Assembly: GCA_018971625.1 (NCBI GenBank)
Contig: JAGXAJ010000003.1
Coordinates: forward strand, 34,264 to 98,263
Reading direction: 5' to 3'
DNA: 64,000 nucleotides
Source: Pseudomonadota bacterium
GTDB taxonomy: Bacteria > Pseudomonadota > Alphaproteobacteria > Rhizobiales > Xanthobacteraceae
Below, piece by piece: positions 28,404-37,239 of the stretch. Below the pieces are notes generated by a model. It was not told where the DNA came from and ran no database searches. It saw nothing but the letters and a program-made list of their open reading frames with translations. Every line of letters starts with the position of its first letter. The first letter of the stretch is position 1. The position numbers were made by a program, and so were the translations under genes.

Positions 28404-28763
28404 TCAATGCCTTGTCGAGGAGGCCGGATAATGCGCTGCAGCGTCGCTTTCCGTCGGCAATGTCCGTTTCCCATCGAACGCAACTGATTTTGACTCCTCA
28501 ATCGCAATGTGCCGAAGTGACTTCGCTTCGTACACGCTGACAAGCAATCTCGGATGCCGCCTCTTGATCGCGATTGCCGCTTTCTCGGCTTGATCATAGG
28601 TGTCGTATTCTGATTTCAACTGCCGATCGACGGCGAGATAAAATGGAGCAGCAAGAAGTGCACTCTTAGGCTTCCATGCCGGGTCACCCAATTCGTTAGA
28701 AGCTATGGTTGCGCCTTTTAGCCTAGCTCTGTTTGAATGGCGCGGTCGCGCACGCTTCAGCAT
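28404..28763 (-). CDS. conserved hypothetical protein, 119 aa
   Basis: Basic N-terminus (MLKRARPRHSNRARLKGATI) followed by a regular domain: YLAVDRQLKSEYDTYDQAEK, AAIAIKRRHPRLLVSVYEAK, SLRHIAIEES. The alternation of strands and one helix suggests a small alpha/beta fold, perhaps nucleic-acid binding. No named family. It faces away from the HPF gene's promoter region. Confidence 0.6.
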   Translation of the reverse strand: MLKRARPRHSNRARLKGATIASNELGDPAWKPKSALLAAPFYLAVDRQLKSEYDTYDQAEKAAIAIKRRHPRLLVSVYEAKSLRHIAIEESKSVAFDGKRTLPTESDAAAHYPASSTRH

Positions 28764-28796
28764 GGTTCAGTCTCGCGAAATCCGAGGAGTTGTCAT

Positions 28797-28931
28797 ATGC
28801 AGCGGACAACCAGGCCGCGCGCACTGACCCAGATCAACGATTGGGATTTCATCCTTGATGGAAGCCGGATCGTGGCACGCGCTTCGTTTCTTGATTCAAA
28901 TCAATCCACATCGCCCGCTTTCGTGAGTTAA
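28797..28931 (+). CDS. possible 44-aa protein
   Basis: MQRTTRPRALTQINDWDFIL, then DGSRIVARASFLDSNQ. GAGGAG lies eight bases upstream of the ATG, a strong ribosome site. A FixK box overlaps its last third, so either the box serves the next gene or this frame is accidental. Confidence 0.4.
   Translation: MQRTTRPRALTQINDWDFILDGSRIVARASFLDSNQSTSPAFVS
28891..28904 (+). promoter_or_regulatory. FixK/FNR box
   Basis: TTGATTCAAATCAA matches the consensus at all ten fixed positions. The next well-supported start downstream is at 29178, about 275 bp away, so an untranslated leader or an unnoticed small gene would be needed. Confidence 0.6.
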
Positions 28932-29177
28932 TTTCGCGCCGTTCGCACAGAGGGCAAGACTGGCGAAGCCGGCATTGAAGCGTCCACGGGCGTGGATTTG
29001 CCTAAGCGACGAACCCGTCTGCCGACGAAGCGCGGGCGACAGGATCCGTGGCCGTCCGGCGGCTCATCTCGAGGGGAACCTCGCTTTCGCCCCGCGGGAC
29101 GGCGCAGATCCTCCAGTGTCGACACGATTCCGTCGACAGAGCGATGTGCGCTTCCCCGTAATCGGTACGTGATCCTG

Positions 29178-29438
29178 ATGTCCAACAACACAACCGATTC
29201 CGCCACAGCTCCCGCCTCGGCTGAGGATATCAGAGCGATCCTTGGTGCGCTTAACGAGAGCGATCTGCTCGAAATCCTGCACCTTCAGCCGACCATTCGC
29301 GACCTCGAAGAGGCTGCCACATGGCTGTCAGGAGATCGTGACATCTTCAGTGCTGGAGACCCCTTAAGTGGCGTAGTGGCCGAAATCGTCGACGTGCTGA
29401 CGTTGGATGACGAGGACGAGGCGCAACGCGCGGGTTGA
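29178..29438 (+). CDS. conserved hypothetical protein, 86 aa
   Basis: Acidic helical protein: ASAEDIRAILGALNESDLLE, ILHLQPTIRDLEEAATWLSG, DIFSAGDPLSGVVAEIVDVL, DDEDEAQ. I recognise it as a recurrent small protein in bradyrhizobial stress regions, without known function. Lies just upstream of hsp20 and may share its transcript. Confidence 0.65.
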   Translation: MSNNTTDSATAPASAEDIRAILGALNESDLLEILHLQPTIRDLEEAATWLSGDRDIFSAGDPLSGVVAEIVDVLTLDDEDEAQRAG

Positions 29439-29561
29439 AAGGCGTCCGGGATGTCTCGTTCCGCGGCAGGTTGGTGTTCGTCCCTCGAGTTGAGGCAAAT
29501 CAAGCCGCCGTGCTGCGGTTTTCGCTAACCGAAAAGCTCGAAGCAGAGAGGAGAATTAACC

Positions 29562-30083
29562 ATGGCAACAAATACCAAACTTCCCATTACGAAGAAGCCC
29601 AGCGAGCCGGCCCTTTTTGGAGAGTGGCGTCCATTCGAGACGCTCAAAAAAGAAGTCGATCGCTTGTTCGACGATTTCGGTGACGATTTCTGGCGGCATC
29701 CCTTCCGCTCGCTGGCCGGAGCTGAGAAAGGTTGGGCGCAGAGGTTTGCCGCCAGCCCGGCCGCAGACGTCGCTGAAACCGACAAGGCCTACGAGATCAC
29801 TGCCGAATTGCCGGGGATCGATCAAAAGAATATCGAGGTGAATGTGTCTGACGGCGGGATCACGATCAAGGGCGAAAAGAAAGAAGAGACGGAGGAGAAG
29901 AAAAAGGACTACTACGTCTCCGAGCGCCGCTATGGCTCGTTCGAGCGTTATTTTGGCCTGCCCGAAGGCGTCGATGCCGACAAGATCGAGGCGACGTTCA
30001 AGAACGGCGTACTCAAGGTAATGCTGCCGAAGACGGCGGAAGCGCAGAAGCCCGCAAAGAAGATCGATGTTAAGGCGGCTTGA
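29562..30083 (+). CDS. Hsp20/alpha-crystallin small heat-shock protein
   Basis: ATP-independent holdase that keeps unfolding proteins soluble. AGAGGAGAATTAACC precedes the start. N-terminal arm with FGEWRPFETLKKEVDRLFDD; alpha-crystallin domain about residues 65-160 (VAETDKAYEITAELPGIDQK, ITIKGEKKEETEEKKKDYYV, RRYGSFERYFGLPEG, ATFKNGVLKVMLPK). Length 173 aa is normal for class A rhizobial sHsps. I could not convincingly fold a ROSE thermosensor in the leader. A strong hairpin follows the stop. Intact, in contrast to its neighbours. Confidence 0.95.
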   Translation: MATNTKLPITKKPSEPALFGEWRPFETLKKEVDRLFDDFGDDFWRHPFRSLAGAEKGWAQRFAASPAADVAETDKAYEITAELPGIDQKNIEVNVSDGGITIKGEKKEETEEKKKDYYVSERRYGSFERYFGLPEGVDADKIEATFKNGVLKVMLPKTAEAQKPAKKIDVKAA

Positions 30084-30093
30084 TTCCGAAATC

Positions 30094-30126
30094 GACCGTG
30101 GGACCTGCGCAGATGGTCCCACGGTC
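30094..30126 (+). terminator. terminator-like hairpin after hsp20
   Basis: GACCGTGGGACC (30094-30105) pairs perfectly with GGTCCCACGGTC (30115-30126) around a 9-nt loop, 11 bp after the hsp20 stop. The T-tract is weak (AATCAAA), so termination may be partly Rho-assisted. Confidence 0.6.
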
Positions 30127-30145
30127 AATCAAAGGGAGTTGGCTG

Positions 30146-30330
30146 GTGGCAACCTATCCGATCGATATCGATCCTGAGCAAATTGTCAGGTGGCTCTTGG
30201 TTGAACAAAGAGCCACCCGCCTCCTCCATCACGTCCCAAGCCGGCCGGTGCTCCTCTTTCGCCGCTTGCCTGATGCCTGCGGCGACGTCCGGATCAATCA
30301 TGACCTGTACACGTCCAGCCTTCGGCGCTG
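30146..30330 (+). pseudogene. truncated conserved hypothetical, disrupted by IS5
   Basis: Starts GTG with GGGAG nine bases upstream: ATYPIDIDPEQIVRWLLVEQ. This matches the beginning of a longer conserved rhizobial protein. After about 25 residues the sequence loses similarity and runs into the IS5 transposase. Confidence 0.5.
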
Positions 30331-30339
30331 CTCCGGGCG

Positions 30340-31245
30340 ATGCTGTTGCAGGCGTTTTATGGCATCCGCTCCGAGCGGCAACTGATGGAGCGATTAGAGT
30401 TCGACCCTCTGTTCCGCTGGTTTGTCGGTCTTGGGGTGGATGATCCGGTCTGGGACCATTCGACCTTCTCCAAGAACCGCGACCGGCTGTTGGAGAGAGA
30501 GATTGCCGCGAAGTTCCTGACGGCGGTTCTGGCCCAGAAGAAGGTGAAGCGGTTGCTGTCGGGTGATCACTTCTCGGTGGACGGTACGCTGATCGAGGCG
30601 TGGGCTTCGATCAAGAGCTTCCGCAGGACGGAGGGTAGCGACGACGACCGCCCAGGACCCGGTCGCAACGCGGAACGTAACTTTCATAAGGAGAAACGCT
30701 CCAACGCAACGCACCAAAGCACGACCGATCCGGAAGCGAAGCTCTACAGGAAGGGTGACGGACAGCCGGCCAAGCTTTGCTATATGGGGCATGCCTTGAT
30801 GGAGAACCGTCATGGCCTGGCGGTCCGCGGCGGCGTCAGCCAAGCGACCGGTGTTGCCGAACGGGAAAAAGCGCTCGAGCTGATCGATAAGTATCGCGGA
30901 CAGCGCGACCGTCGTATTACCCTGGGCGCCGACAAGGCCTATGACGTCATGCAATTTGTGCACGACCTGAGAAGTCGATCGGTCACGCCGCATATCGCGA
31001 TCGACGGGCACCTCAGCAAGACCGGCAAGCGGCGCAAGACGGCCGTCGATGATCGCACCACGCGTCATATCGGCTACGGCATCAGCCAGCGCTGCCGCAA
31101 ACGCATCGAAGAGATATTCAAGAGTTCCGCCGGTCTGGCCAAGGTGAAGCTGCGAGGCCGAGACCGGGTGGACGCCGCCTTCACGCTGGCGCTCGCGGCC
31201 TACAATCTGGTCCGGCTCCCCAAGCTTCTGATGGCGCCGGCATGA
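30340..31245 (+). pseudogene. IS5-family transposase, N-terminally truncated
   Basis: 301 residues of an IS5 (IS1182-like) transposase: LLQAFYGIRSERQLMERLEF, FVGLGVDDPVWDHSTFSKNR, the first catalytic Asp in DHFSVDGTLIEAWAS, KLCYMGHALMENRHGL, the second Asp in ITLGADKAYD and the Glu region RCRKRIEEIFK. The first 50-60 residues are lacking or out of frame. The stop overlaps the next gene's ATG. Confidence 0.88.
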
Positions 31246-31540
31246 GCATCCGGGGCCGATGGCGCGTCGTCGAGACGCCGGGCTACGACATGACCCCGGC
31301 GAGCGCCTACATCCTGCTCGATGAGGTCGGTGGCGAGTTCGCCCTCAATTGCCTCTCGGGTTCAATCCATGGCTCCTGCGACGGCGATGCTGCCAATTTC
31401 GTTGGGAAGGAAACAACGAAATGGAGCCAGCCAGCGGTGATGGCTGGGCCCAACTGCAGGAGGATGGCTCACTCGAAGGTGAAATCTGCCTCCTCAACGG
31501 CGACGACATCCCATTCATCGCTCGTCGTTCCGGAACACTT
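31242..31540 (+). pseudogene. conserved hypothetical protein, one frameshift
   Basis: MSIRGRWRVVETPGYDMTPA, AYILLDEVGGEFALNCLSGS, then after a shift near 31400 WEGNNEMEPASGDGWAQLQE and DGSLEGEICLLNGDDIPFIA. Together they form a compact all-beta protein of about 95 residues, common in rhizobia and of unknown function. Confidence 0.6.
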
Positions 31541-31751
31541 CTTCAACAACCTGCTAGCCTGGACTGCCGCGTATCTGGCGCTTGGGTACGCGGTCGGAAC
31601 GGATCTCGAAGCCGCATCGGGCTTCCTGACCAATCTCAGCGCCCTCCTGCTCTGTACCGTCGTTCTGCTTGCGCCTGGTCGATCGCAACTAGTCGGATTG
31701 CGGTGTCTGCCAGCTTGGTCATCTGATTGCCAAAATCGCCGGCTTCCGTCG

Positions 31752-31783
31752 CACCGGCGTATGATTTCAATCATACGCCGGTG
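31752..31783. repeat. perfect 15-bp palindromic hairpin
   Basis: CACCGGCGTATGATT (31752-31766) and AATCATACGCCGGTG (31769-31783) are exact reverse complements two bases apart. It lies 50 bp before the cytochrome-like gene and after a decayed stretch (31545-31750) in which nothing is recognised. An operator or terminator are both possible. Confidence 0.6.
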
Positions 31784-31833
31784 GCGCCGGTCCTTGCTGT
31801 GATGATCGACTTTCGTTGCCTTACGGGTTGCCC

Positions 31834-32388
31834 ATGAAATCCTTTCGTCTCACTACCTTAGCCATCTCTTTCGCGGCCGTCCTGATCGGGGCATTCGCGA
31901 ACTTGGCCGTCCGCGCCCAGAAAATGGGCGGCCCTCATGTCATGGAGCATCGGCACATGAAAATGGGGGCACCGCCGGCCGACCAGACATCTCCGTCCGG
32001 CAAACCCGACGATCCGCGCGAACTCGTTTCCCTCCCCGGCCCGATGCAAGAGCATATGCTTGCCAACATGCGCAACCATCTGGCTACTCTGGATACAATG
32101 ATCGGCGATGTCGCCGACAACAAGTTCGATGCTGCCAGCAAGCTCCTGGAGGCGCGGCTTGGAATGAGTTCGCTGCCACTCCATCATGCCGCCGAGATGG
32201 CACCGTATTTCCCCAAGCCGATGCAGGATGCCGGCACAAACATGCATCACGCCGCCAGTCGGCTGGCGATTGCTCTTCAGAACGCGTCAGTCGCCCAGAG
32301 CTTCGACGCTATGCGCGAGGTGAATGCGGCGCTCCACGAGGTCACGTCGTCGTGCGTCAGCTGCCACACTGCATATCGCGTACGCTGA
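31834..32388 (+). CDS. cytochrome c'-like protein (C-terminal CxxCH)
   Basis: Secreted four-helix haem protein. Signal peptide LTTLAISFAAVLIGAFANLA then VRAQ; Met/His-rich linker (HVMEHRHMKMG); four amphipathic helices (HMLANMRNHLATLDTMIGD, FDAASKLLEARLGM, HHAASRLAIALQNAS, DAMREVNAALHEVTSS); haem site CVSCHTAYRVR at the very end, as in cytochrome c'. The ATG at 31834 is preferred over TTG at 31816 because the signal peptide follows it. The Met/His-rich segment might bind copper. A decayed relative lies at 39.5 kb. Confidence 0.8.
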   Translation: MKSFRLTTLAISFAAVLIGAFANLAVRAQKMGGPHVMEHRHMKMGAPPADQTSPSGKPDDPRELVSLPGPMQEHMLANMRNHLATLDTMIGDVADNKFDAASKLLEARLGMSSLPLHHAAEMAPYFPKPMQDAGTNMHHAASRLAIALQNASVAQSFDAMREVNAALHEVTSSCVSCHTAYRVR

Positions 32389-32822
32389 CCCAATGTATGG
32401 TCCGGCCGTGCGGTGCAAGAAGATTTCGACGATCCGGTAGATGCGGTCTTGCATCAATGTATCCGGCCTCTGCTTGGAGCGCTCCGGGCCATCATCGATA
32501 TCAGCGCACATGCGAACTGGTTAGCGGACAGGCCCCGACCGGGCTATTTGGGTCACCAAGGTTCGCATGCGCCAGGAAGACCGATTCTCCATGGTCGTCT
32601 CATCCTCACGCAGACCTCGACGGGTAAGGTGTTGTTACGTCATCGATGGCTCCTCATTCGCGCTGTTCCTTTGTTTGTGCCTGGCGGTCGTTCCTTGGTC
32701 CCGGCCTGCGCGCGCAGACGCGCCGCGCGCGAGGACCGTCAAAGCCGGCCGTCGTACTGTCCTGACATCTTGCTCTGCTGCCGCTAGGCTGTGCCTTGAC
32801 GGCCCCGCGCACGGCGCGAGGA
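32389..32822. other. no gene recognised
   Basis: A plus-strand frame (DDPVDAVLHQCIRPLLGALR) has protein-like texture for 35 residues but no start or family. The right part is GC-rich and probably the non-coding end of the IS110 remnant that follows on the minus strand. Confidence 0.3.
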
Positions 32823-33116
32823 TCAAGCAGATCCGGACGCCGTCTCCTCCGTCTTGACGCACGCGAAGGCGCGTCTCTTGTTGAGGACCGCCCAAACGAT
32901 CCGGGCGAGCTTGTTGGCGAGCGCAATCGCCAGCACATTGTGGTGCAATCGTTTCTTGGCTGCTTCGATCCAGGAGTCGAGGTCATAGCGCTCCCAACAC
33001 CTGACCTTGACCAGCACAACCCACGCGACTTGCACGAACAGTGCGCGCAGGTAGCGATAGCCGCGCCTTGATATTAGTGCTCTGGCTTGGTCTGATTGGC
33101 CTCGTCCCATTAATAA
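32823..33116 (-). pseudogene. IS110-family transposase, C-terminal fragment
   Basis: Carries only the end of the Transposase_20 domain: SRRGYRYLRALFVQVAWVVL, RCWERYDLDSWIEAAKKRLH, HNVLAIALANKLARIVWAVL. It differs from the IS110 copy at 24-25 kb, so it is a separate element. Confidence 0.75.
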
Positions 33117-33319
33117 CGGGACTTGCCGGCTGGTGTCCGGCCTACAGGCTCTTCGGGACTTCATCGTAGAGAACGCAGACGCACAGAGCGGCTTGATCTC
33201 GCCTCGGTGCGCAGAGAAGGTGTAGCAAAACGAGTCCACTCGCGGTTTCAAAACTAAGCCCTGAGCGCCGAAGCCGCTCCACTGCAATCCCATACACCCA
33301 TTCCATCGCAGATCGCAGG

Positions 33320-33333
33320 TTGATCTGAATCAA
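33320..33333 (+). promoter_or_regulatory. FixK/FNR box
   Basis: TTGATCTGAATCAA matches all ten fixed positions. Nearest plus-strand start with a good ribosome site is at 33487 (a frameshifted small gene). Confidence 0.55.
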
Positions 33334-33486
33334 CAGCCGCGCTGATCCGCCCGACATGCTTGGTATTATGACCGACAAAATCTTGGGTGTTTGCGATCTT
33401 TTGGTGCTTGTCGTTTTGTCCTGGCGCGCTCGCATTTGTGCTCCTCGGGCATTGAGACGGTCCCTCATTTTCCAAGGAGGCGTTCC

Positions 33487-33683
33487 ATGGACTGGCAGAG
33501 CATGTCCGTGTTCGAGCGGGTTGCGCACATTGCCTCGAACGCGGACCGCATCTTCATAAAACGCATATGGACGGCCACTGGCAGAGCCTTGCCCTCAGTT
33601 CTTTGCCCGACGATCTGAAGTTCATTGAGCTTCGGCGACTTGCCGAGAGGTATGATCCGCCTGTCGTCGCCCAGTTTTCCTAA
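33487..33683 (+). pseudogene. small protein, about 64 aa, one frameshift
   Basis: AAGGAGG lies seven bases before the ATG. MDWQSMSVFERVAHIASNAD is followed, after a one-base shift near 33560, by HWQSLALSSLPDDLKFIELR and RLAERYDPPVVAQFS. The two halves read as one small helical protein. Unknown function; the upstream FixK box suggests low-oxygen control. Confidence 0.5.
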
Positions 33684-34998
33684 CGCATTTAACATATTGG
33701 GCGATCCACATCTCGATGTGCAAAAGTCAACCCCTGCGCCGCGCCCCAGCTCCGCCATTTGGTGAATGCGGTCTTCGAGCGCCGGGGGACGGCTACTTTG
33801 GATGGTTGCGACAATGAAGGCGTTATTGACCATGGCGCCTGATCGTCGGTTCGCTCAGGCCTCTTGAGAGCGGCTCTTGTGCCAGTGCGACAAGAGCGCA
33901 AAGCCGATTCCGACGACCGTTATCGAAAGTAACGAGACATCAGAGCTGAAGCGTCGATCCAGGCCGCAGCCGGAACGCAGAAGACCATGATAATTCCCGA
34001 GAAGACAGATATGTCAGGAAAGGATATGAACACCTGCGACGAACCTACCGAGTGCCAATAACATGAAAGTGGCGAGCCCGGTTGCATTGGCGTAGCGGCG
34101 AATTGCTTGATATCGCCGGCAAGTTTGTCGCCGGGTTCGCCTCACGCCTTCAGTTGGCCCGCAGATTGAAACTTGAATGTCGCCCGCTGTTGCTCGGCCT
34201 GGTTGCCGAAGTTCTCGACAGATTTCTTGACCTCGGCCGCAAACGCATTTCCGGCTCAAGCTTTGCCTTGGAGCTGATCCACGCTGCCCATTGGCTTCTG
34301 CCTGCTTCTTGACAATGTCCCGGAAAACATCACGACCTTTGCGCCAGGTTAGCGATCGCCTTGTTGGTCTTGTCGCGGGCACGTTCCTTTAATTGGATAT
34401 TGCTCTACGCCTGCATTGCTCATCTTCATGGACAACGCGCAGTACCCCTTGAGCCCATTGACACGGCCCCTTTTTTCCACTTGATATGTTTCAAGCGCAC
34501 GATTCCTGGTCCCGATCAAAAATAGCGAGATCTATCGTACCGACGAACGATCATCTCGTTTCCCGCACCTGCGTCCAATGTCTGAGCGTAGGCAAGCGGA
34601 AGCATGCCAGCACGGCCTCAAATTCCGGCCAGCCGATAAGCCGACTTTTCTGGCTGCGTCCTGCTTCCGCTACCTTGCACATTGATGCCGTCGGGGAGGT
34701 CCATTCCATCGTCGTTCAAATTTGACGTAGTCATCGGCTGTACGTTCGCGGCGGACTAATTCCGCTGGTCCCTCAGCATACTAGCGGCATCATATCCGCG
34801 TTACAAATTTCCGGCCCGGCATGCGAAAACTTTGAAAAGCCTCTTTTGCGTTGGCAAGGGTAATCAATAAGTCTGCTGATGGGGTTGTGATAACTTTATT
34901 GCGTCACCTCGAAGAACCGACAAAGCTGCGTTGCTGATGCATTGTGAATGTAGAACGAAGACCGGACTAACGGAAACCCAGAACCGCGGTTGCAACCC
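33684..34998. other. 1.3-kb decayed region
   Basis: Several fragments look once-coding but none is complete. A membrane-helix stretch on the minus strand near 33840-33950 reads SLLSITVVGIGFALLSHWHK. A helical minus-strand stretch near 34150-34250 reads AAEVKKSVENFGNQAEQQRA, phasin-like in texture. No start, RNA gene or IS end could be fixed. The last 200 bp are AT-richer and probably hold the NUDIX gene promoter. Confidence 0.35.
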
Positions 34999-35472
34999 AT
35001 GCCTCCGAGAAGTGCCGGTGTCCTAGCCTTCCGAAGACGGCAGGGAACTATTGAGGTGCTGTTGATTCACCCAGGCGGCCCCTTCTGGCGGAACAAGGAC
35101 ATTGGCGCGTGGTCGATTCCCAAAGGCGAATATGATTCTCGCGAATCCGCAGAAGCCGTCGCTCGCAGGGAGTTTTGCGAAGAAATTGGGATCGAACTGA
35201 CTGGCACGATATTTCCGCTGGCGGAGGTTCGGCAGCGTGGTGGCAAGGTCGTCACCGCATTCGCCGTGGAAATGGATGTGGACGCAAGAACTACCCATAG
35301 CGATACATTCGAAATCGAATGGCCGCCGCACAGCGGACGATCCAAACAATTTCCGGAGGTCGACCGCGCGGAGTGGTTCGATCTGGCTTCCGCTTACGAG
35401 AAAATCAACGCGGCGCAAAGATCTCTGCTTGAGCAACTTGAGTTGATCTGTACCGAGCCCAGAAAGTCCTGA
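34999..35472 (+). CDS. NUDIX hydrolase
   Basis: Hydrolyses a nucleoside diphosphate linked to another moiety. The NUDIX box is complete: GEYDSRESAEAVARREFCEE continuing IGIEL, giving G-x5-E-x7-REx2EExG. Preceding strands include SAGVLAFRRRQGTIEVLLIH and KDIGAWSIPKGE; the end (FPEVDRAEWFDLASAYEKIN) is typical of the ADP-ribose/diadenosine polyphosphate branch used by bacteria. ATG at 34999 chosen over TTG at 34990. Substrate unknown. Confidence 0.9.
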   Translation: MPPRSAGVLAFRRRQGTIEVLLIHPGGPFWRNKDIGAWSIPKGEYDSRESAEAVARREFCEEIGIELTGTIFPLAEVRQRGGKVVTAFAVEMDVDARTTHSDTFEIEWPPHSGRSKQFPEVDRAEWFDLASAYEKINAAQRSLLEQLELICTEPRKS

Positions 35473-35542
35473 CTGCAACGACCAGTCGCAGAAAGGCCAG
35501 GTCTTGCGCGGACACTATCTTAGATGCCGCACCTAAACGAAA

Positions 35543-35995
35543 CTAGGAGCATGATATTTGCACGTTATCGAACGCGCCCATAAGCAAATTGATCTGCCCG
35601 TTGCCCCATAGAGGTAGCAGTACTCTGGAAAAATGATAACCGGAAGAATTAGTGAGGTGAAACAAGGTCGATTCCGCCGCCTCGACAGTGGCACTGCTCT
35701 GGGCACGCAAGTAGCTGAAGTTGATGTTCGGTGGCGTCTCGTCGAGGAAGCATTCCAGCACTGCCTCCTGCCGCAAGTTTTCGCTCAGAAATTCGAAACG
35801 GTAGCGCTCGGGCGACGCAAAAACGCTCAGCAAAAACGGATTCCCTGGTAAATTGGACAGGACCGGCACACCCAGATCATCGCTGAACGGCATTCCATTC
35901 TCGCCGCGCCTCAGGTTGCCCCAGAGCGAGACGACTGGCTGCAATTTCGCGTCGAGACGATCAGGAAGCGGGAATGGATTGCGGCAGCGCATCAT
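35543..35995 (-). CDS. PAS-like (PAS_5 type) sensor-domain protein
   Basis: A 150-aa single-domain protein: LDAKLQPVVSLWGNLRRGEN, GMPFSDDLGVPVLSNLPGNP, FLLSVFASPERYRFEFLSEN, YLRAQSSATVEAAESTLFHL, FSRVLLPLWGNGQINLLMGA. The order of strands and the PERYRFEF motif suggest the alphaproteobacterial PAS_5 group, which I state with moderate confidence. No output domain. A perfect FixK box lies 62 bp upstream. A frameshifted paralogue occurs at 45.8 kb, beside the GH1 gene. Confidence 0.6.
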   Translation of the reverse strand: MMRCRNPFPLPDRLDAKLQPVVSLWGNLRRGENGMPFSDDLGVPVLSNLPGNPFLLSVFASPERYRFEFLSENLRQEAVLECFLDETPPNINFSYLRAQSSATVEAAESTLFHLTNSSGYHFSRVLLPLWGNGQINLLMGAFDNVQISCS

Positions 35996-36056
35996 CTTGT
36001 TTATCCAACGGTGGCCAAAACGTTATAAGATTCTACGTTGATTCTTCCGTGAGCTC

Positions 36057-36070
36057 TTGATTTCCATCAA
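36057..36070 (-). promoter_or_regulatory. FixK/FNR box
   Basis: TTGATTTCCATCAA matches all ten fixed positions and is symmetric. It is 62 bp before the PAS-like gene start, and its equivalent at 46320 controls the paralogous locus. Confidence 0.75.
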
Positions 36071-36198
36071 AGGGAGAGCCGTCAAGGCTCTAGACTATGT
36101 ATGTCTTTGTCTAAAACACACGGATGGCGGAAACGGTAACGGCTTGCAGAATGACATAAGAGCTGTAGAAGTGCCGAATCGCAGCTTCCTTTCGGGGC

Positions 36199-36243
36199 TG
36201 CTATGTGGCTGATATTGTCGACGAGCCAGTTAAAGAGGCTGCG
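36199..36243 (-). pseudogene. short fragment of an SbmA/BacA-like ABC membrane protein
   Basis: RRSLFNWLVDNISHIA closely matches GSFNWLVDNYGRLADW of the ABC membrane gene at 49.7 kb. Flanks are unrelated. It is a piece scattered during rearrangement of the duplicated locus. Confidence 0.5.
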
Positions 36244-36276
36244 GCGGCTCACTTGGCGAGATCCGAAATGCGCCGC

Positions 36277-36507
36277 CACGCTATTCGGATACGGTCTTGG
36301 CTCGAACGATTGCCGACAAGGCTGTCCTGCATAGGGCGATCCATCACGTCAAGCTGAGCCATGGAGCGGTCATTGATCGCGCACCTCCGTGCAAGGTGCC
36401 TCGCTTGGCGCTATCCACAATCGGCAACCATGCTTTGCGATCAGCGAGAGCGCGAAGGACGTGAATGCCGCGCTTCGCTTTGCGGAATATTGGAATGATG
36501 CCGGGCA
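36277..36507 (+). pseudogene. GH1 beta-glucosidase fragment
   Basis: Matches the middle of the intact GH1 gene at 46.4 kb: LFGYGLG-like start, then ASLGAIHNRQPCF and RFAEYWNDAG in order, at about 65-75% identity by eye. Both ends are missing and frames shift. Together with the PAS-like gene and FixK box to its left it shows an old duplication of that locus. Confidence 0.75.
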
Positions 36508-36613
36508 GACCGTAGACATGCGCGGGCTTCTCGCGTCTCACGAGGAGCAAATGACCGAATCCAACGAAGTCCTGCTCTGCTTGACAAAAAGCACCTCAGT
36601 CTTCACTGACTCG

Positions 36614-36808
36614 TTATCCTACCGGCTTTCCCCGCGCTCGCTCTTTATCACGCGCATGTAAGAGTTTCAGCATTTCGCGAACTTCGTCATCCTCTAAGAC
36701 GTCCCGGAATCGGCGCTCCTGCTTCTGCTTGACAGAAAGCACCTCAGAACTGACCTTCACTGAGTGCGAGCCGTTCTGTTCCCCTTTTTTCCGCATCTCT
36801 TGGACCAT
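36614..36808 (-). CDS. hypothetical protein, 64 aa
   Basis: GGAGG lies seven bases before the ATG. Basic/acidic helical protein: MVQEMRKKGEQNGSHSVKVS, VLSVKQKQERRFRDVLEDDE, VREMLKLLHARDKERARG. Its N-terminal coding part is repeated imperfectly just beyond its stop (about 36572-36616), a tandem partial duplication. Function unknown. Confidence 0.6.
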   Translation of the reverse strand: MVQEMRKKGEQNGSHSVKVSSEVLSVKQKQERRFRDVLEDDEVREMLKLLHARDKERARGKPVG

Positions 36809-36982
36809 TGGACATCCTCCGAAAGATGAAACGTTTTAATAATGGAGAATTTGAGCACCGAGTCGTTGAGCAGGATCAATCTTTTCCTTTTTCTTCTAGA
36901 AACAAGTCCTTACCATGCCCGCCAAAGATCGACTGGATTTCTTAGCAATGGTCAGGACTGCATTGGTTTGGATCACACGTTC

Positions 36983-37195
36983 ATGATAACACTTTTTTCC
37001 AAGTCTTCGCGACCCAGGGGGTCCGGTGAAATAAAGCCGCCTCAGAAAGCGACAAACGATAATTCAAAGCGGCAAGGCCGACGGAAGCTGGCCACGGTCT
37101 CATGGTATGGCCGCATCTTGATCATCGCGACGCTATTGGTTGCGGCCGCTTGGGAGCTGTTCCATTGGCTGCTCATGATCGTCACTCAAGATTGA
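36983..37195 (+). CDS. single-span membrane protein, 70 aa
   Basis: Basic N-terminal half (SKSSRPRGSGEIKPPQKATN) then a membrane helix (ILIIATLLVAAAWELFHWLL). The start is uncertain because the frame is open further upstream to 36842. No family. Confidence 0.45.
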   Translation: MITLFSKSSRPRGSGEIKPPQKATNDNSKRQGRRKLATVSWYGRILIIATLLVAAAWELFHWLLMIVTQD

Positions 37196-37239
37196 GTTCC
37201 ACTTGCGTCAAACCGACGGATTAAGTCTCTCACGCGACG

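Noticed and set aside
29440..29561. ROSE thermosensor in front of hsp20
   Set aside because: The leader contains TTTTCGCT, but I could not fold a convincing hairpin that masks the ribosome site.
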